Program-made: the position numbers and the translations under genes
Shown: one piece after another, positions 1-11,800 of the stretch
Numbering within the stretch: the first letter of the stretch is position 1
Layout: each line of letters opens with the position of its first letter
Source: Onchocerca volvulus
Taxonomy: Eukaryota; Nematoda; Chromadorea; Rhabditida; Onchocercidae
Assembly (NCBI GenBank): GCA_000499405.2
Contig: HG738139.1
Span: 13,008,898 to 13,072,897, forward strand
Direction of reading: 5' to 3'
Length of the DNA: 64,000 nt
Notes under the pieces: generated by a model
The model's input: the letters and a program-made list of their open reading frames with translations, nothing else
Databases searched by the model: none
What the model was told of the DNA's origin: nothing

Positions 1-1627
1 CTTTCCTGTTTTGGTGTTTTAAAATCGGAAATATTGTATTTCAGTTTTGTCTGAGAAAAATTTGCAACATTTAATTCCAGATGATGCTTAATTTAAATGA
101 ACTTTAAATGACCTTTGAAAATACACAAAGTTAGTTTTTTTTTTTTTTGCAATGTTTTTATACGTAAAATATTTGCTAATATATGAATTATAACGGAAAT
201 GTAGCATAATTTTTTAACTAAATCAAAAAAAAAGCGCAAAAAAAGCACGAAAAAGTCAATTTAAAAAAAAGTTTAAAAAAGCATAAAATTAATTTGAAAA
301 ATTAAGTGATGATTGACTATTTAACGTCAAATTTTTCAATATGTAAAAAAATTCAAAATTTTTACTCAATTCTAGCATTATTCTTAATCAAGATAAGTCA
401 TAGGGAGTACCTTTGGGAATTTTAATAATCATAACTATTTGTTTATTTCGAATAAATTGAGGAAAATTCAAAGCTCAAATTAAACTTTTCCTAAATCATC
501 AATGTGGAAAAATGATGAAAAAGTGTGAATTCTGAGATAGCACAAATTGACCTTGAAAATTAATCCATTTTTATTCTCAAGAGAGAATAAAACAAGGTCG
601 ATAAAAGAAGTGGGAAAAGTTTGCTAACCGAATTGAGAAGAAAAGTAAACAATTTCAATGTAGAAGGAGGAAAAAATAAACTAAAGAGAAGTGCATAGAA
701 TGATGCAAACAAAAAAAGGTATTGGTGGAAACAAAATTTGAATAAAAGAAATATAAATTGCAATATTTAATCATCCAAGAAAGCAGAGGTTAAAAAGTAA
801 ATAGAATTATTGATAAATAGGTAAAGATGTAAAATAGGTACTACTGATAAATAAATAATGATATAATAATAGCTTGAAAAACGAAAAGTAAGAAATATTT
901 TGGCAAATAATTAATTACTGATAATTAATGAATGAGTAAATGCAATTAATTGATTGGACAAAAGGACAATTTATTGTTTGTAAATAGGCAGTAATTAATT
1001 TTAATTTGAAAAAAACTAAATTTGTATTATTTTATTGATTTTAGTGTCATCTGATTTTAAAGTTCGATAGAAATGTGACAGAAATATGTCATCCGATTGT
1101 ATTTCCTTTTCTAGCATAATTACTTTACTCTCCACTTTTTTAACATAATATTTGAAGTGCAAATATGGTAATGCGACTGCTTGATCAATATTGTATTTAT
1201 AATTCTGGGTAACAGTTACGAATAAATTTGCAAGTCAAATAAGATATTCTCAGTTTATGGCAAAATATTAAAGAATGAAAACGGAAATTCAAATCTCGCA
1301 ATTCCATTCAACAATGATTTCCTGAATTGTGGTAAAGTGCTAAATCTTAACAAAAGATAGCAATTAAGTTTGCCGTGAAGCAGTGAAAATAGCGCTCATT
1401 TATGATTGATTTGCATGCAAATTACATGAACACTATCTTAAAGTAGTAAATAAATGAGTGTTCCAGACCTAAATTGTAATTTTCAAGTACCACTTCAGGA
1501 TGAATAAATGGTATAAAGGGCTTCAGTAAATTAATTAACAATTCTATTTCTGAAGCTTTTCTTTAAATAGCTTGGATTCACAAGTAGCATGCATTCATTT
1601 GCTATCCTAGAACAAACTATAAGCAAC
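1..1627. other. AT-rich intergenic DNA
   Basis: No supported gene. The stretch consists of A- and T-runs and short ORFs of biased Phe/Leu/Lys composition without splice-consistent coding structure. Confidence 0.6.
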
Positions 1628-1848
1628 ATTCAGAATAGCTGGAATACGCAATGAAGCTGTTATATTCGGCAAAGCGAATGATTAGAGGAATTGTGAGACG
1701 AAACGTTTTCAATCTTTTTTCAAATTTTCAATGAGAATGACGTCTTGCTTGCTTGAATGAAGCGTAGATATTGAAATGTGTATTCCACGTAGGCCATTTT
1801 GATAAGCAGGATTGACGCTGTAGGATGAACGAAACATTGAGCCATAAC
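1628..1848 (+). pseudogene. Old 28S rRNA gene fragment
   Basis: About 220 bp aligns by eye, in the same orientation, with the internal 28S stretch at about 31700-31917. Shared blocks include TATATTCGG, AAAGCGAATGATTAGAGGAA and GACGTCTTGCTTGCTTGAAT. Many substitutions and small indels separate the two, so this is an old, non-functional fragment. The homology fades on both sides and no other rRNA sequence adjoins it. It also shares non-consensus bases with the 28S at 30461-33059 around the GACGAAACG block, which suggests descent from the same variant rDNA lineage. Confidence 0.85.
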
Positions 1849-2000
1849 GGCTTCAATATTGGTCCTTCTAGAAGATTTACATGCATCTAGTTGGTCCTTC
1901 TAGAACAAATCATAAAAAACATGCATCCACTGATCCTTTTAAAACGAACATGAGTAATGCACATATGTTCATTGGTCCTTCTAGAATGAGCAGTAATATA
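1849..2000. repeat. Short TTGGTCCTTCTAGA direct repeats
   Basis: The motif TTGGTCCTTCTAGA occurs three times, near 1859, 1890 and 1972, with a decayed fourth (TGATCCTTTTAAAA) near 1930. It directly follows the old 28S fragment. No family recognised. Confidence 0.6.
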
Positions 2001-2360
2001 ATCGACTGATGCAAAAATCGAAATATATCGAAAGAAACAAAAAAAGGAATACATTTCTTCATTTCTATTGAAAAGTCAGAAAAAGAAGAAAAAATAAAGG
2101 CCTGCTGTAGCGAAAAAGTCAATTTTTATCAAATGAACCAAAGAAGCATCATTCATCCATCGGTTACATATAAATAATGTCCAAATATAAGCGTATTATC
2201 AATGCAAAGGCTTATTCAGCGTATATTCATCTTTTTTTTTTGACAGATGACATGCACTTAGGCATGTGCATGCACATGCAAACACACACGCACACACACG
2301 AATATTGAAGTACACAAATCAATTACAATTTGATTTATTTAAAGGTACAATCCAATCTGA

Positions 2361-2459
2361 ATGATATTATTATCAACGACATTTGCAAGTCTCGTTCTCA
2401 TTTACGCAAACTTATCCAACGTGAAGGCGAAAAGCTGCAATTGTGGAAATGATTCATAA
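2361..2459 (+). CDS. Possible small secreted peptide or orphan first exon
   Basis: A 32-codon ORF begins MILLSTTFASLVLIYA and continues to a short Cys-containing tail (KSCNCGNDS). The first 23 residues look like a signal peptide with a cleavage site after VKA. There is no good GT donor before the stop, no strong trans-splice acceptor upstream and no second exon seen. A (CA)n tract lies just upstream, near 2282-2300. Chance ORFs with hydrophobic starts are common in such AT-rich DNA, so this is weak. Confidence 0.18.
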   Translation: MILLSTTFASLVLIYANLSNVKAKSCNCGNDS

Positions 2460-2924
2460 GTTGGTAAAACGCATATCACGTCTATAAGTGTAACTTTTCT
2501 TATATACTTTCATACTATACGTTAACGTACGTCATTAGAAATACCTGTGCTTAGATATAATAACATCAAATATCGATGAATAAAATAAAAGGAAATAGAA
2601 TGAAATATTAAAATGACGAGAAAAGCTATTAGATTCAATAAACGCATGGAAGAGATCGTATGATGAGATATTAGTGAGGGCTGTAGTAAAATTCCGCCAT
2701 AACATGCCTAATTTTAATTCATAAAATGGCTCAAATTTGAAAAATGGCAATTGCTGCAATACTATGATAAGTGACAAATTTTGACTCTTATCGGGCATAT
2801 AAGATCTTTGAAGTGAAAGAGATTAAATTAAGAGGAAAATCTTTGTCTACTAATCCTTTACCAGGATCTTCTCATGATGATGAACCTATTTATTATCAAA
2901 ATTCATATAAAACTACGATTCTGA

Positions 2925-3250
2925 TTATCATGATTTATAAGCAGATAGGCGTGTTATCATTATTTATAAACATGCTAGAATGTTTTTGTGATTTATTAGT
3001 AGATAAGAATATTATCAATGATTTGTTGTCAGATAAAAATGCTATCCTGATTTCTTAGTATTATGATTATCACTTATAACCACATAAGAATGTTAGTATC
3101 ATTTATTATCGGATAAAAATGTCACCATAATTCGTAAGCCAGGTAAAAATATTTCTTATTACGATTATGAATTATAAGCAGGTAAGCATTTTATCATGAT
3201 TTATAAGTAAATACGAATATCATCATGATTTCTAAACAAATAAAAATGAC
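2925..3250. repeat. Diverged minisatellite, unit about 45-55 bp
   Basis: Degenerate repetition of a unit resembling ATGATTTATAAGCAGATAAG followed by AATGTTATC can be followed through about seven copies. A 95-codon ORF that runs into it on the plus strand is judged to be repeat-derived and not a gene. Confidence 0.6.
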
Positions 3251-6200
3251 AGCTGTTAGCATTTTATAAATCAAACGGCAAGAATTCAGAAATCAACAGC
3301 ATGAACTGCAAATGTACTATGTACATGTTAAACAGGTTTGAAATTAACAATGTAAATTATTGCAAATATACAACATGCACAGCATGCAATCGTTTTAATG
3401 CAAAATATTCAATCATTCTGCACTTCCTATCTGTACAAATTGTGATTAATAATTATTTAATTATAATAAGAAGTGATTTACATATTATTAATTAAATTGG
3501 AAATTATAATAAAGTTACATTAAAACTACTCAGATTAACAGATACGATACGTCTCTATCCATTAATTTAATCAATGACAATTTATGAAATCACCGTTAAA
3601 TGATGATATAAATTATAATGAACATTGTAATTGAGTATTTTATTATTGGTTCTATATTTGCAAAATTAATTTTACCTATTTAAAAATCCAAGGCTCATAT
3701 TTACTGAGCGAATAAGGCTGAACTAATAAATGCTTAAAAATAACTAATTTACGCTACATTTAGGCCAATTTAATATCAACAACATTTTCATCAATGTCAT
3801 GGATATGTATATAAAGATAATGTTAATTAAGTACTCGCACTCATCATCCTTCTTTTCAACTGTTATTCATATAATTTGCATATTAAGCATTTGGCAATTA
3901 ACGAACTATCTCAACAACAAAATATTGTTGTTGAGATAGTTCTAATATACAATCATCGTTTAACGATTGTTCCATTCATATTCAAGTTATCGTAGATCAA
4001 ATCAATCGATAAATTATTATCAAATCATAAGATAATCCACATCGTGAAATTCGTAAAATCTTTTTCGCTCTTTTAATTACTTCGATCAAATTCTCTAATT
4101 GATTTAAAATTACACACACAAAAAAGAGAATTTATAAGATCGCTTTAATGCAAAACATCGATCATTCTGTATTTTCTGTCAACGGTTGGAAATGTTTATC
4201 ATACTTGGGCAAAATACTTAGGTAGACTTGAGCAGATAATACTTGAAAGAGTTCTTCCTATAAATATTTTACCTAAGCTATTTTTATTTTTTAATTTTAT
4301 TAAAAATTTCGAAAAAAAAAAGAATGTTGATCCACGTGAGTATTAAATTTTAATGAATTAATTTTATTTTGTAATATTGAGAAATTAATTTATTGCAGCA
4401 AACGGATGAATGAAACCGAAGATTCATCCGCAACAGATAAATATTTTCTAAATAAATAGTACAATAAAATAAAAAATACTTTTTTCCCACAGAAAAATTT
4501 ATCACAATTTTTCTTGGAAAAATTATGTTATTTCTTGAATTGAGATTGATTTTTGAATAGAAAATTTTAAAATTTTTGTTAGTTTATCATGGTATAGTAA
4601 AATTAATAAAACACAATAAATTTTAACTTGAATTAATTGATCAATCCATAATAGTTTAATTATTCATTTCAAAGGTCGCTTTTCCTAAATGTTATACTTA
4701 ATTTTATACTCATTAACTTTTATCCATCTGTCGCAATGCATACCTTACTTTCTCAAATAAGTTTATTAAAATTTTTATGCTTGAAAGCAAAAAATAGTAA
4801 AACTTATTAGTACTGAGATATTCAAATGTAACCAACTGATGACTGTTTTAAAATTTTGTTGTGAAAACTTTAAAAAAGAAAAAAAAAGAAATTTCTAAAT
4901 TACCGGAAAATTATTATAAAATATACAAAGACGAAATGATAGCATCTGAATCCATTTTCTTTTTTCTTCATAGAAAGATAGTTGCGACATAGCTAGTTGA
5001 AATTAGTAATAATATCTTCAAATTTTAATGAAATTTCCAGAAAAGCTTCTTATATTGTGAGTTTTTATAGTTTATAGGATTTTTGGATGATTCAAGTTAC
5101 ACTTCAACATTGTTAATAAATTAGGTTAATGAAAGATCAATTTAACTGAATCATTATAGTATTTTAGGAATTTAATGAGTGTTATTTAATTTTTCGCAAA
5201 TCAGATGATGTAGAATTTTTAATAATAGATTATAAAAAAAATCAAAAAATTATTTAAGAATTGCTTATGATGTTCATTGAAATTGCAAGTAAAAATCGAA
5301 TAAAACCGTAACTTAAATTTAAAAAAAAAAAAAAAAAAAATACACTGGAATTGAGCAAGCGTGAAAGTAATTTTAGATAATTTATAATAACCTATAAATC
5401 TAAAAAGCATTCGTATAAAAATTTAAAATTTTTCAAGTTAAAAAAAAAAAACTAAATGAAAAGAAATCTAAACTTCGCTGGAAATTGTCTTCAAAATAAC
5501 TTAGAGAAAGTAATTCTTAGTTAATTTTGTACATTTAAAAAATATTCGGTCAAAAATTTCAAACTTTTTAAAATTATAAAAAATCTGGCTGAAAAAAGTT
5601 TGCTTAAATCCTGCCGGGAACTTAAAAAGAAGTCTGACTAAGTCTTGTCAAAAATTATTTTAAAATAGTTCGAAAATTATCAGATGGTTGAGTCATCGAA
5701 AAGGCTTAAGCAATCGAACAATTATTGTCTCTTCTATTATAAATTACTCTTTCTTCAATATGATAAATGACATTTATTGAATCATTCCATTGAAATGAAA
5801 TGCCAACATCTGGATTTTTAAAATCTTTAAAAATTTCAAAAAATCCATTCGTGATTTCTGTAATCTTTAATAGACAAAGATTAACTCATTAAAAATACAT
5901 ATTTATGTATGTTATTTCTTTTTTCCCAAGAAAAATTCTAGAATTCTAGCTTTTTCTTTTCAAATGACTAATCTATCTGCCGAAGTTTGTTTTTTTTTTT
6001 TTTTTTTTCAAATGAATAATTTTCAAATTACTAATTCAACCAGCTAAGAGCGAAATTGTAGATATTCTAAGAGAAGAAATTTAGCATTTCAAATTAAACT
6101 GACAATAGTAATTTGCCGATAGAAATAATTTAAAATAGTATTAATCTATCAAAAAAATCTCTTTCATTAATAAAAAGTTTATAAAAATGAAATTCATCGT

Positions 6201-7595
6201 AGCAAGTAGAGCAAAAATCGATTGCATGGACGAAATGAATGATGTTAAAATTGATTTTAAATTTATGCAAAAATGTTTCAAAGAAGAAGAAAGCTTTAAA
6301 AATGCATTCTCAAAAATTTATTGGCATAGAAATTAGCAATTTGACAAAGATAAATTATTGTCTTTTTGTTTAGCAAAAAAGAAAAAAAAAAAAAAAGAGG
6401 ATATTATTTAGGAAAAGGGAAAGGAAAGGAAAAGGCAAAAATTTCAAGCCAGAAGAAACAGTTTTTAGAAAAAAAAAAAGAAATGCATCTAATCCTATCT
6501 TTTTGTTTGCTCTAACTTTATTTTATTTTGCAACTTTGATGGCAAAAAAAAAAGTTGAATAAGTGAAATAATACAGATGAAGCCGAGCAAACAGGTTGGA
6601 AGAAGTGCATTTTCCCATCTTGCCTAATATAATATGCATGATTGAACGGTTTCAAAAAAAAAAAAAAAAAAAGGAAAATCAAAAATATATGAATAATTTG
6701 TATATGAAAAGAGGTATGAAGAGGTAAAAAAAGTATACGAATCTACAGGTATGAACAGGTAAAAAAAAATATTTGAATCTAACATCTGTTGTTTTTCAAT
6801 GAATTATTTGAAAGAAGCGAACAAAAGGATTACTGTATGATATAGTCGATGATACTATTTGCATACTGTTTTGGAATGGAAATAAATCATTGGTGTTTTA
6901 GAAGCAAAAAAAATTTTCATTCAAATTGAATAATTTGAAATTTAATAAATAATTCGTATAATTTCAAGTTCTATAATGTAAAAGCTTTTTCGTAAGATTG
7001 AAATGAAACGAATCTCCTATCATTTTTAGCAGAAATGAATTTATGATTTTGAATTTGAATAAAAAAATTTACGATTTTATAGTTAAACGAAAAAAAAAAA
7101 AAAATTTGAAATTCATGATGAAATTGAACAATGGAATTTAGTACTCACTGTAATTAATTTAATGAAAAAATTGGGAAAAAATTTAAAAATTCCCACCATA
7201 TTCTGAATTTATGATTTTGAACTGTGATAAAAAAAAACTTATAAATTTGAATTTAAACGAGAAACAAAAAATTTGGGATTCGAAAAAAAAAAATTTGGAC
7301 AACAAAACTAAAAATTCAGAATAAATAATTAATCCAAAATTTAATAAAAATAGAAAAAGAAATTAGGATGAGATAAAAATGAAAACATATGATAATAAAA
7401 TAAATGAAATATGAAATTTACCGACTACTAAATGGTTTTATTTTAATTCTATATAACTCAAACGATCGATGATGATAGTAATCGGAAGAAAAGAAGAAAT
7501 TGAGAATAACAGATGCTAACTTTTTCTGCACTTTGAATATTTTCAAAATTGTTCAAAATGGATAATGCTATTTTCCGGAAAGAAAAGTACGAAAG

Positions 7596-7626
<31 letters not shown>

Positions 7627-8694
7627 ACAGAATGAAGAAATAAAAAATGAGAATGAGAAAGGATGATTTGCATTTCTGAAATTTTATTCATCACATTCCT
7701 TAAAGAATGCACATTGACAAATTGATAAATGATAAGCATACACATACATATAAGTTTACTCTTTCTATCAATATTATTGTTAAAAAAAAAATAAAAATTT
7801 GATTTCTACGTGCTGAAAAGTAGAAAGAAATGCTTTTCCTTATTTTAGTTAAATTTCGGAATAATAAAATGTGCTTCTTGAATAAATCCATTCCATTTTC
7901 AATGTCATTTTATCTAAAATTTTATCATCCTATTTTCGCTCTTTTTTCTTTTTATTCTTTTTCAAACTAACTTCCATCTAAATTTGTCTCATTCTCTTGC
8001 TTTATCCAATTACTAATCCATAATTTCTTGCTTATTTAGCTTTGAATTAATTTGATTTAATTAATTTAAATCCTATTTTAATTTCAATTTAAGTCAGTAA
8101 AATAATTCGAAGCAAAGCAGACTAAAAAAATATTATATATTGTCGATTTGCGACAGATTATTTTGGGATGATGCAAAAGAAAGAGAAAGTAGAAATTATT
8201 AAAATGTTCATTTCAACTAAGGAAGAAGAAGGTTGAAATTCGTGATGGAACGGATGATTAAGCAAAATTTGATTCAAAAAAAAAAAAAAAAAAATCAATG
8301 AAAAAGTGCTAGGTGTAGAAGAAACATTTCCCCATAAAAAGACAAAATAGATAAGAGAAATATGCATAAAAATTTATTTTCTAAGCATTCTACGTTTAAA
8401 TTATTTCAATTATTTATTTGATAAAATAAAATTGTACCGTCAAAATGATATATGATAATTTAAGAAATTAGGCACGCAAAGATTTCAATCATGATGACAT
8501 TTGGAATCAATTGAAATAATTCGAACAAAATCTTCTTAGGATGCCAGTTATTATTATATTTCAGCATAATTTTCAATAATTCCTATTTATGTCAGCGATT
8601 TAATATTCAATTCATTCTTAAATTTCATGAATTCGTAAAAAGGTAGACTTAAATGAACATAAATAATGGTAGAAATTATAATACTGAAAAATAT
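3251..8694. other. AT-rich intergenic DNA with simple repeats
   Basis: No gene supported on either strand. It holds many homopolymer A/T tracts, a (TA)n tract near 7606-7626, a two-copy tandem repeat of about 43 bp near 6703-6780 (AGAGGTATGAAGAGGTAAAA and AGGTATGAACAGGTAAAA) and the 40-nt hairpin listed separately. Confidence 0.55.
3903..3942. repeat. Perfect 18-bp inverted repeat (hairpin)
   Basis: Arms GAACTATCTCAACAACAA and TTGTTGTTGAGATAGTTC are exact reverse complements around the 4-nt loop AATA. It stands alone in AT-rich DNA, with no gene end recognised beside it. Confidence 0.9.
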
Positions 8695-8845
8695 ATCAAA
8701 AAAAGTAAAAGATCGAAAAGATCTCCTAAAATTACTGAAAAATAAATCAACAAAAAGTGAAAAATCAGAAATATCATCTAAAAATTGAACAAATGAATCA
8801 ACAAAAAAGTGAAAAATCAAAAAAATAGCTTAAAATTCTGAAAAA
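8695..8845. repeat. Tandem repeat, about 62-bp unit, three copies
   Basis: Three diverged copies of a unit with the cores AATCAACAAAAAGTGAAAAA and CTAAAATT.CTGAAAAAT follow each other. The 77-codon minus-strand ORF over this stretch is a product of the repeat. Confidence 0.6.
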
Positions 8846-11800
8846 TTGAAATAGATTTGTCTCAAACTTCTTTTTATACATCTTTAAAACCTTATATATA
8901 AGATGTCCCATTTCGATGTTAATCCACTAAATCCACTAAATCTAATTTGCATATGTTTATAAAAATTATACGAGTAAAGCGTAAACAATGTAAATAAACG
9001 ATATGAATTTAAAAAAAAGTTTAGTGAAAATTTGAAAGCAAAAGTGATGACTGCGTATATCTGTTAATTATTGAAAAAGTTTATTAGGAAAGATGAACTG
9101 TCAGACAAATAGTAAATATTTACGAAACAATGCAAAATTAAAATAAACGAAGAAACACTCTCTTTCAATCGTTACAAATTTTTAAGCAATTTGAGAAAGA
9201 TGCAAATGATGAAATAAACTGAAAAAAAGATGAAAAGCAAACTTAGGAAAAGCGATAAGGCGTTCGATGAAAGAAGCAATGATAAAGCTGATAAGGTAGA
9301 ATGAACGAAAATTGATAAATTATCGCTTTTAAAATTTGTTGTGGCTTTTACAATTTGTGCCAATTGTGCCTTGAACAGCTGGTCAAAAAGTCTTGGGATT
9401 CTTTGCACGATGCCCATGTCTCATAGCAGAAAAGAGGATTCGAGCCAATAAACTGAATAAGTGTTACTTTTGGAAAGTCGTTCACTAAGCTGTAAATCGC
9501 AAAAGCACAAATGTTGTTGATATATTTAAATAGGCGTGGCAAAAGCTAATAATTGCTTTTATTTATTAAATATATGAAAATTGGCATTTACTTGAAGTAG
9601 AAGTGCGATCACGTAAAATTGAAAAAGCCTAATAATAGAAAAAATTTATTTGAGCCCAAAGTTTGGTATAATTTAGCCAAGTTTTAAACAGCAAATGCAA
9701 TGCTATTTTAGATGTGCTAATTGTTTGTTAGGAAGAATGGCATTAGTATTTGATGGTTAATCGAGAAATTTTTTTTTTTTGTGGAAAAAGAATTCTATGA
9801 TGAATCAAAAAAGCTTGGATTAATTGAGACAAAAATAAAATTAAAGAAGAAACTGAGCGACTTTCTTGCTGAAAAAAAAGTTATTAAATTCATTCGAATC
9901 ATATACTTTATTGCATGGCAACAATATTACATTTAAATGAAATATTTTGTGAACAGTGCAAAGGAAATGAAATGGAAGAATGAAAGAGAGATTTAAAAAA
10001 AGATTTTAACAAAAGTAAAAAATTGAGCTCTCTCGCGACTTTTTTTTTTCGGGTATACTTCCAAAATCGATCGTTTTGTGATGCAATTCATATTTCAGAT
10101 TATGGGATTTAAATCTGAATCAAAAGTTAACAATTATAAAGCAAAAACTGAAAAATTAATGATAGTACTTGGCAATACGATTCTTCAAAAAAAAAATTTT
10201 AATTTGTCATTAAATTAAAAATAACATTTCCATTCGAAAAAAAAAAACCATTTCAAATTATTTTTACGCTTTTGATAAGATAACAATTTATCTGAAGCCG
10301 AAAACTCCTATCAGACGATTCGTGGCATTTTATCCGAATAAAATATTTTGTTATAAATATGGCTTACAATAGTCAGTAGGAAATCTGCAAGACGATTCAT
10401 CCTTATAATCGTTGTGAATTTTGAATTGATCAATTTGGAACAAAGTGAGACTTACAATGAATGGATCCACATTTCAATAGATAAAGTAAGTCATCAAGTT
10501 TAATTTACATTATTCATTCGAAATTCCATTTTGTCTTCATCATTTTAATATGTCACGATGTTCGTTGGTGACAATAACATGTCTTATCCCTTCCTTTCAT
10601 TCCATTTCTGTCATCTTTATCCATAATTATTATCTTCATTTCGAAATCCATTTCAAGATTTAATAATTATTGACAGTGAAGAAATGCATGCATAAAACTT
10701 AGAAATTAAAACTATGCGACTTGTCTTTCACGAAAACATTATTAGATTGATTCACGAAGCTTCAAATTAATTCGATTATAATAAATAAAAATTACGCAAT
10801 CTTTAATCATGAATAGATTTTTTCTCTATTTCTTTAGAAATGACTCGACGTTTGATTCATTCCACTCAATGTTTGGTTCATCACATAATAAGGTTGCCAA
10901 AAAGGGCTTCGTTTGGGGCAAAGTAACAGAGTGAATAAGCTAGATGTTCCAATTTACTATGATTGAATTGATTTGCGATTCATAAACCCCCTGTTGCGTG
11001 TTCGCAAATAATAAGTCGCATAACTTTAATTACTAAGCTTTATACATGAATTATCCGGGATATAAAATAAATGAGTCCTCGAGAGAGATTAGAAAGTTTG
11101 CTTGGTTCATTCGTCCAAAAAGTTTTGAATTTTTCCAGGCCACTTTTTTTTCTTTCAGGCTATTTTTTTTTTTACTTATATTATTATCATAATGAGGATT
11201 ATTCAAAATAATATTCCATGCAATTTTGAAATTTTCCGTTAAAAAAACTTCAGATAGTTAACTGACTAAAATTAACAATCAAGCAATGAGGTGAATAAAA
11301 TCTTGTAACTCTGTAAATAAGGAAATGGCTCAAATAAGTACGCAACAATTAGACGTAGATCGATAAATATGCTTTAAATTTTAGTACCATAAGGGCAAAT
11401 TAAAGCACGGCAAATTAGGTGAACCGTTACAAATGAAATGTATATTGCTTTCATAGCTTCAATAACCATACTATAATTATTGCTTTCCAACATGTAAAAT
11501 ATATTCATCAATCTTTTATTCCATTTTCTTCCCTTAAATTCTTGCATCTGTCATCCCAAAATCTCGAGATATGAGGGATCACTATTAAAATTTTAAGTTG
11601 TTATTTACCAAATTTGTTTTCTAAGACTGAGTTATTATCTATAGGTAGAATCAAATTATTATTTGAATTATGAAATTTCTGCAAAATACAGAAAAATTGA
11701 CAAAAAAAAAGAAGACTAAAAAAATTATTATAATCACATTTAAAAAGATAGAAATGATGCGAAGTTCAGAGATGGGTTAGAAGCAAAAATATGAAATTAG

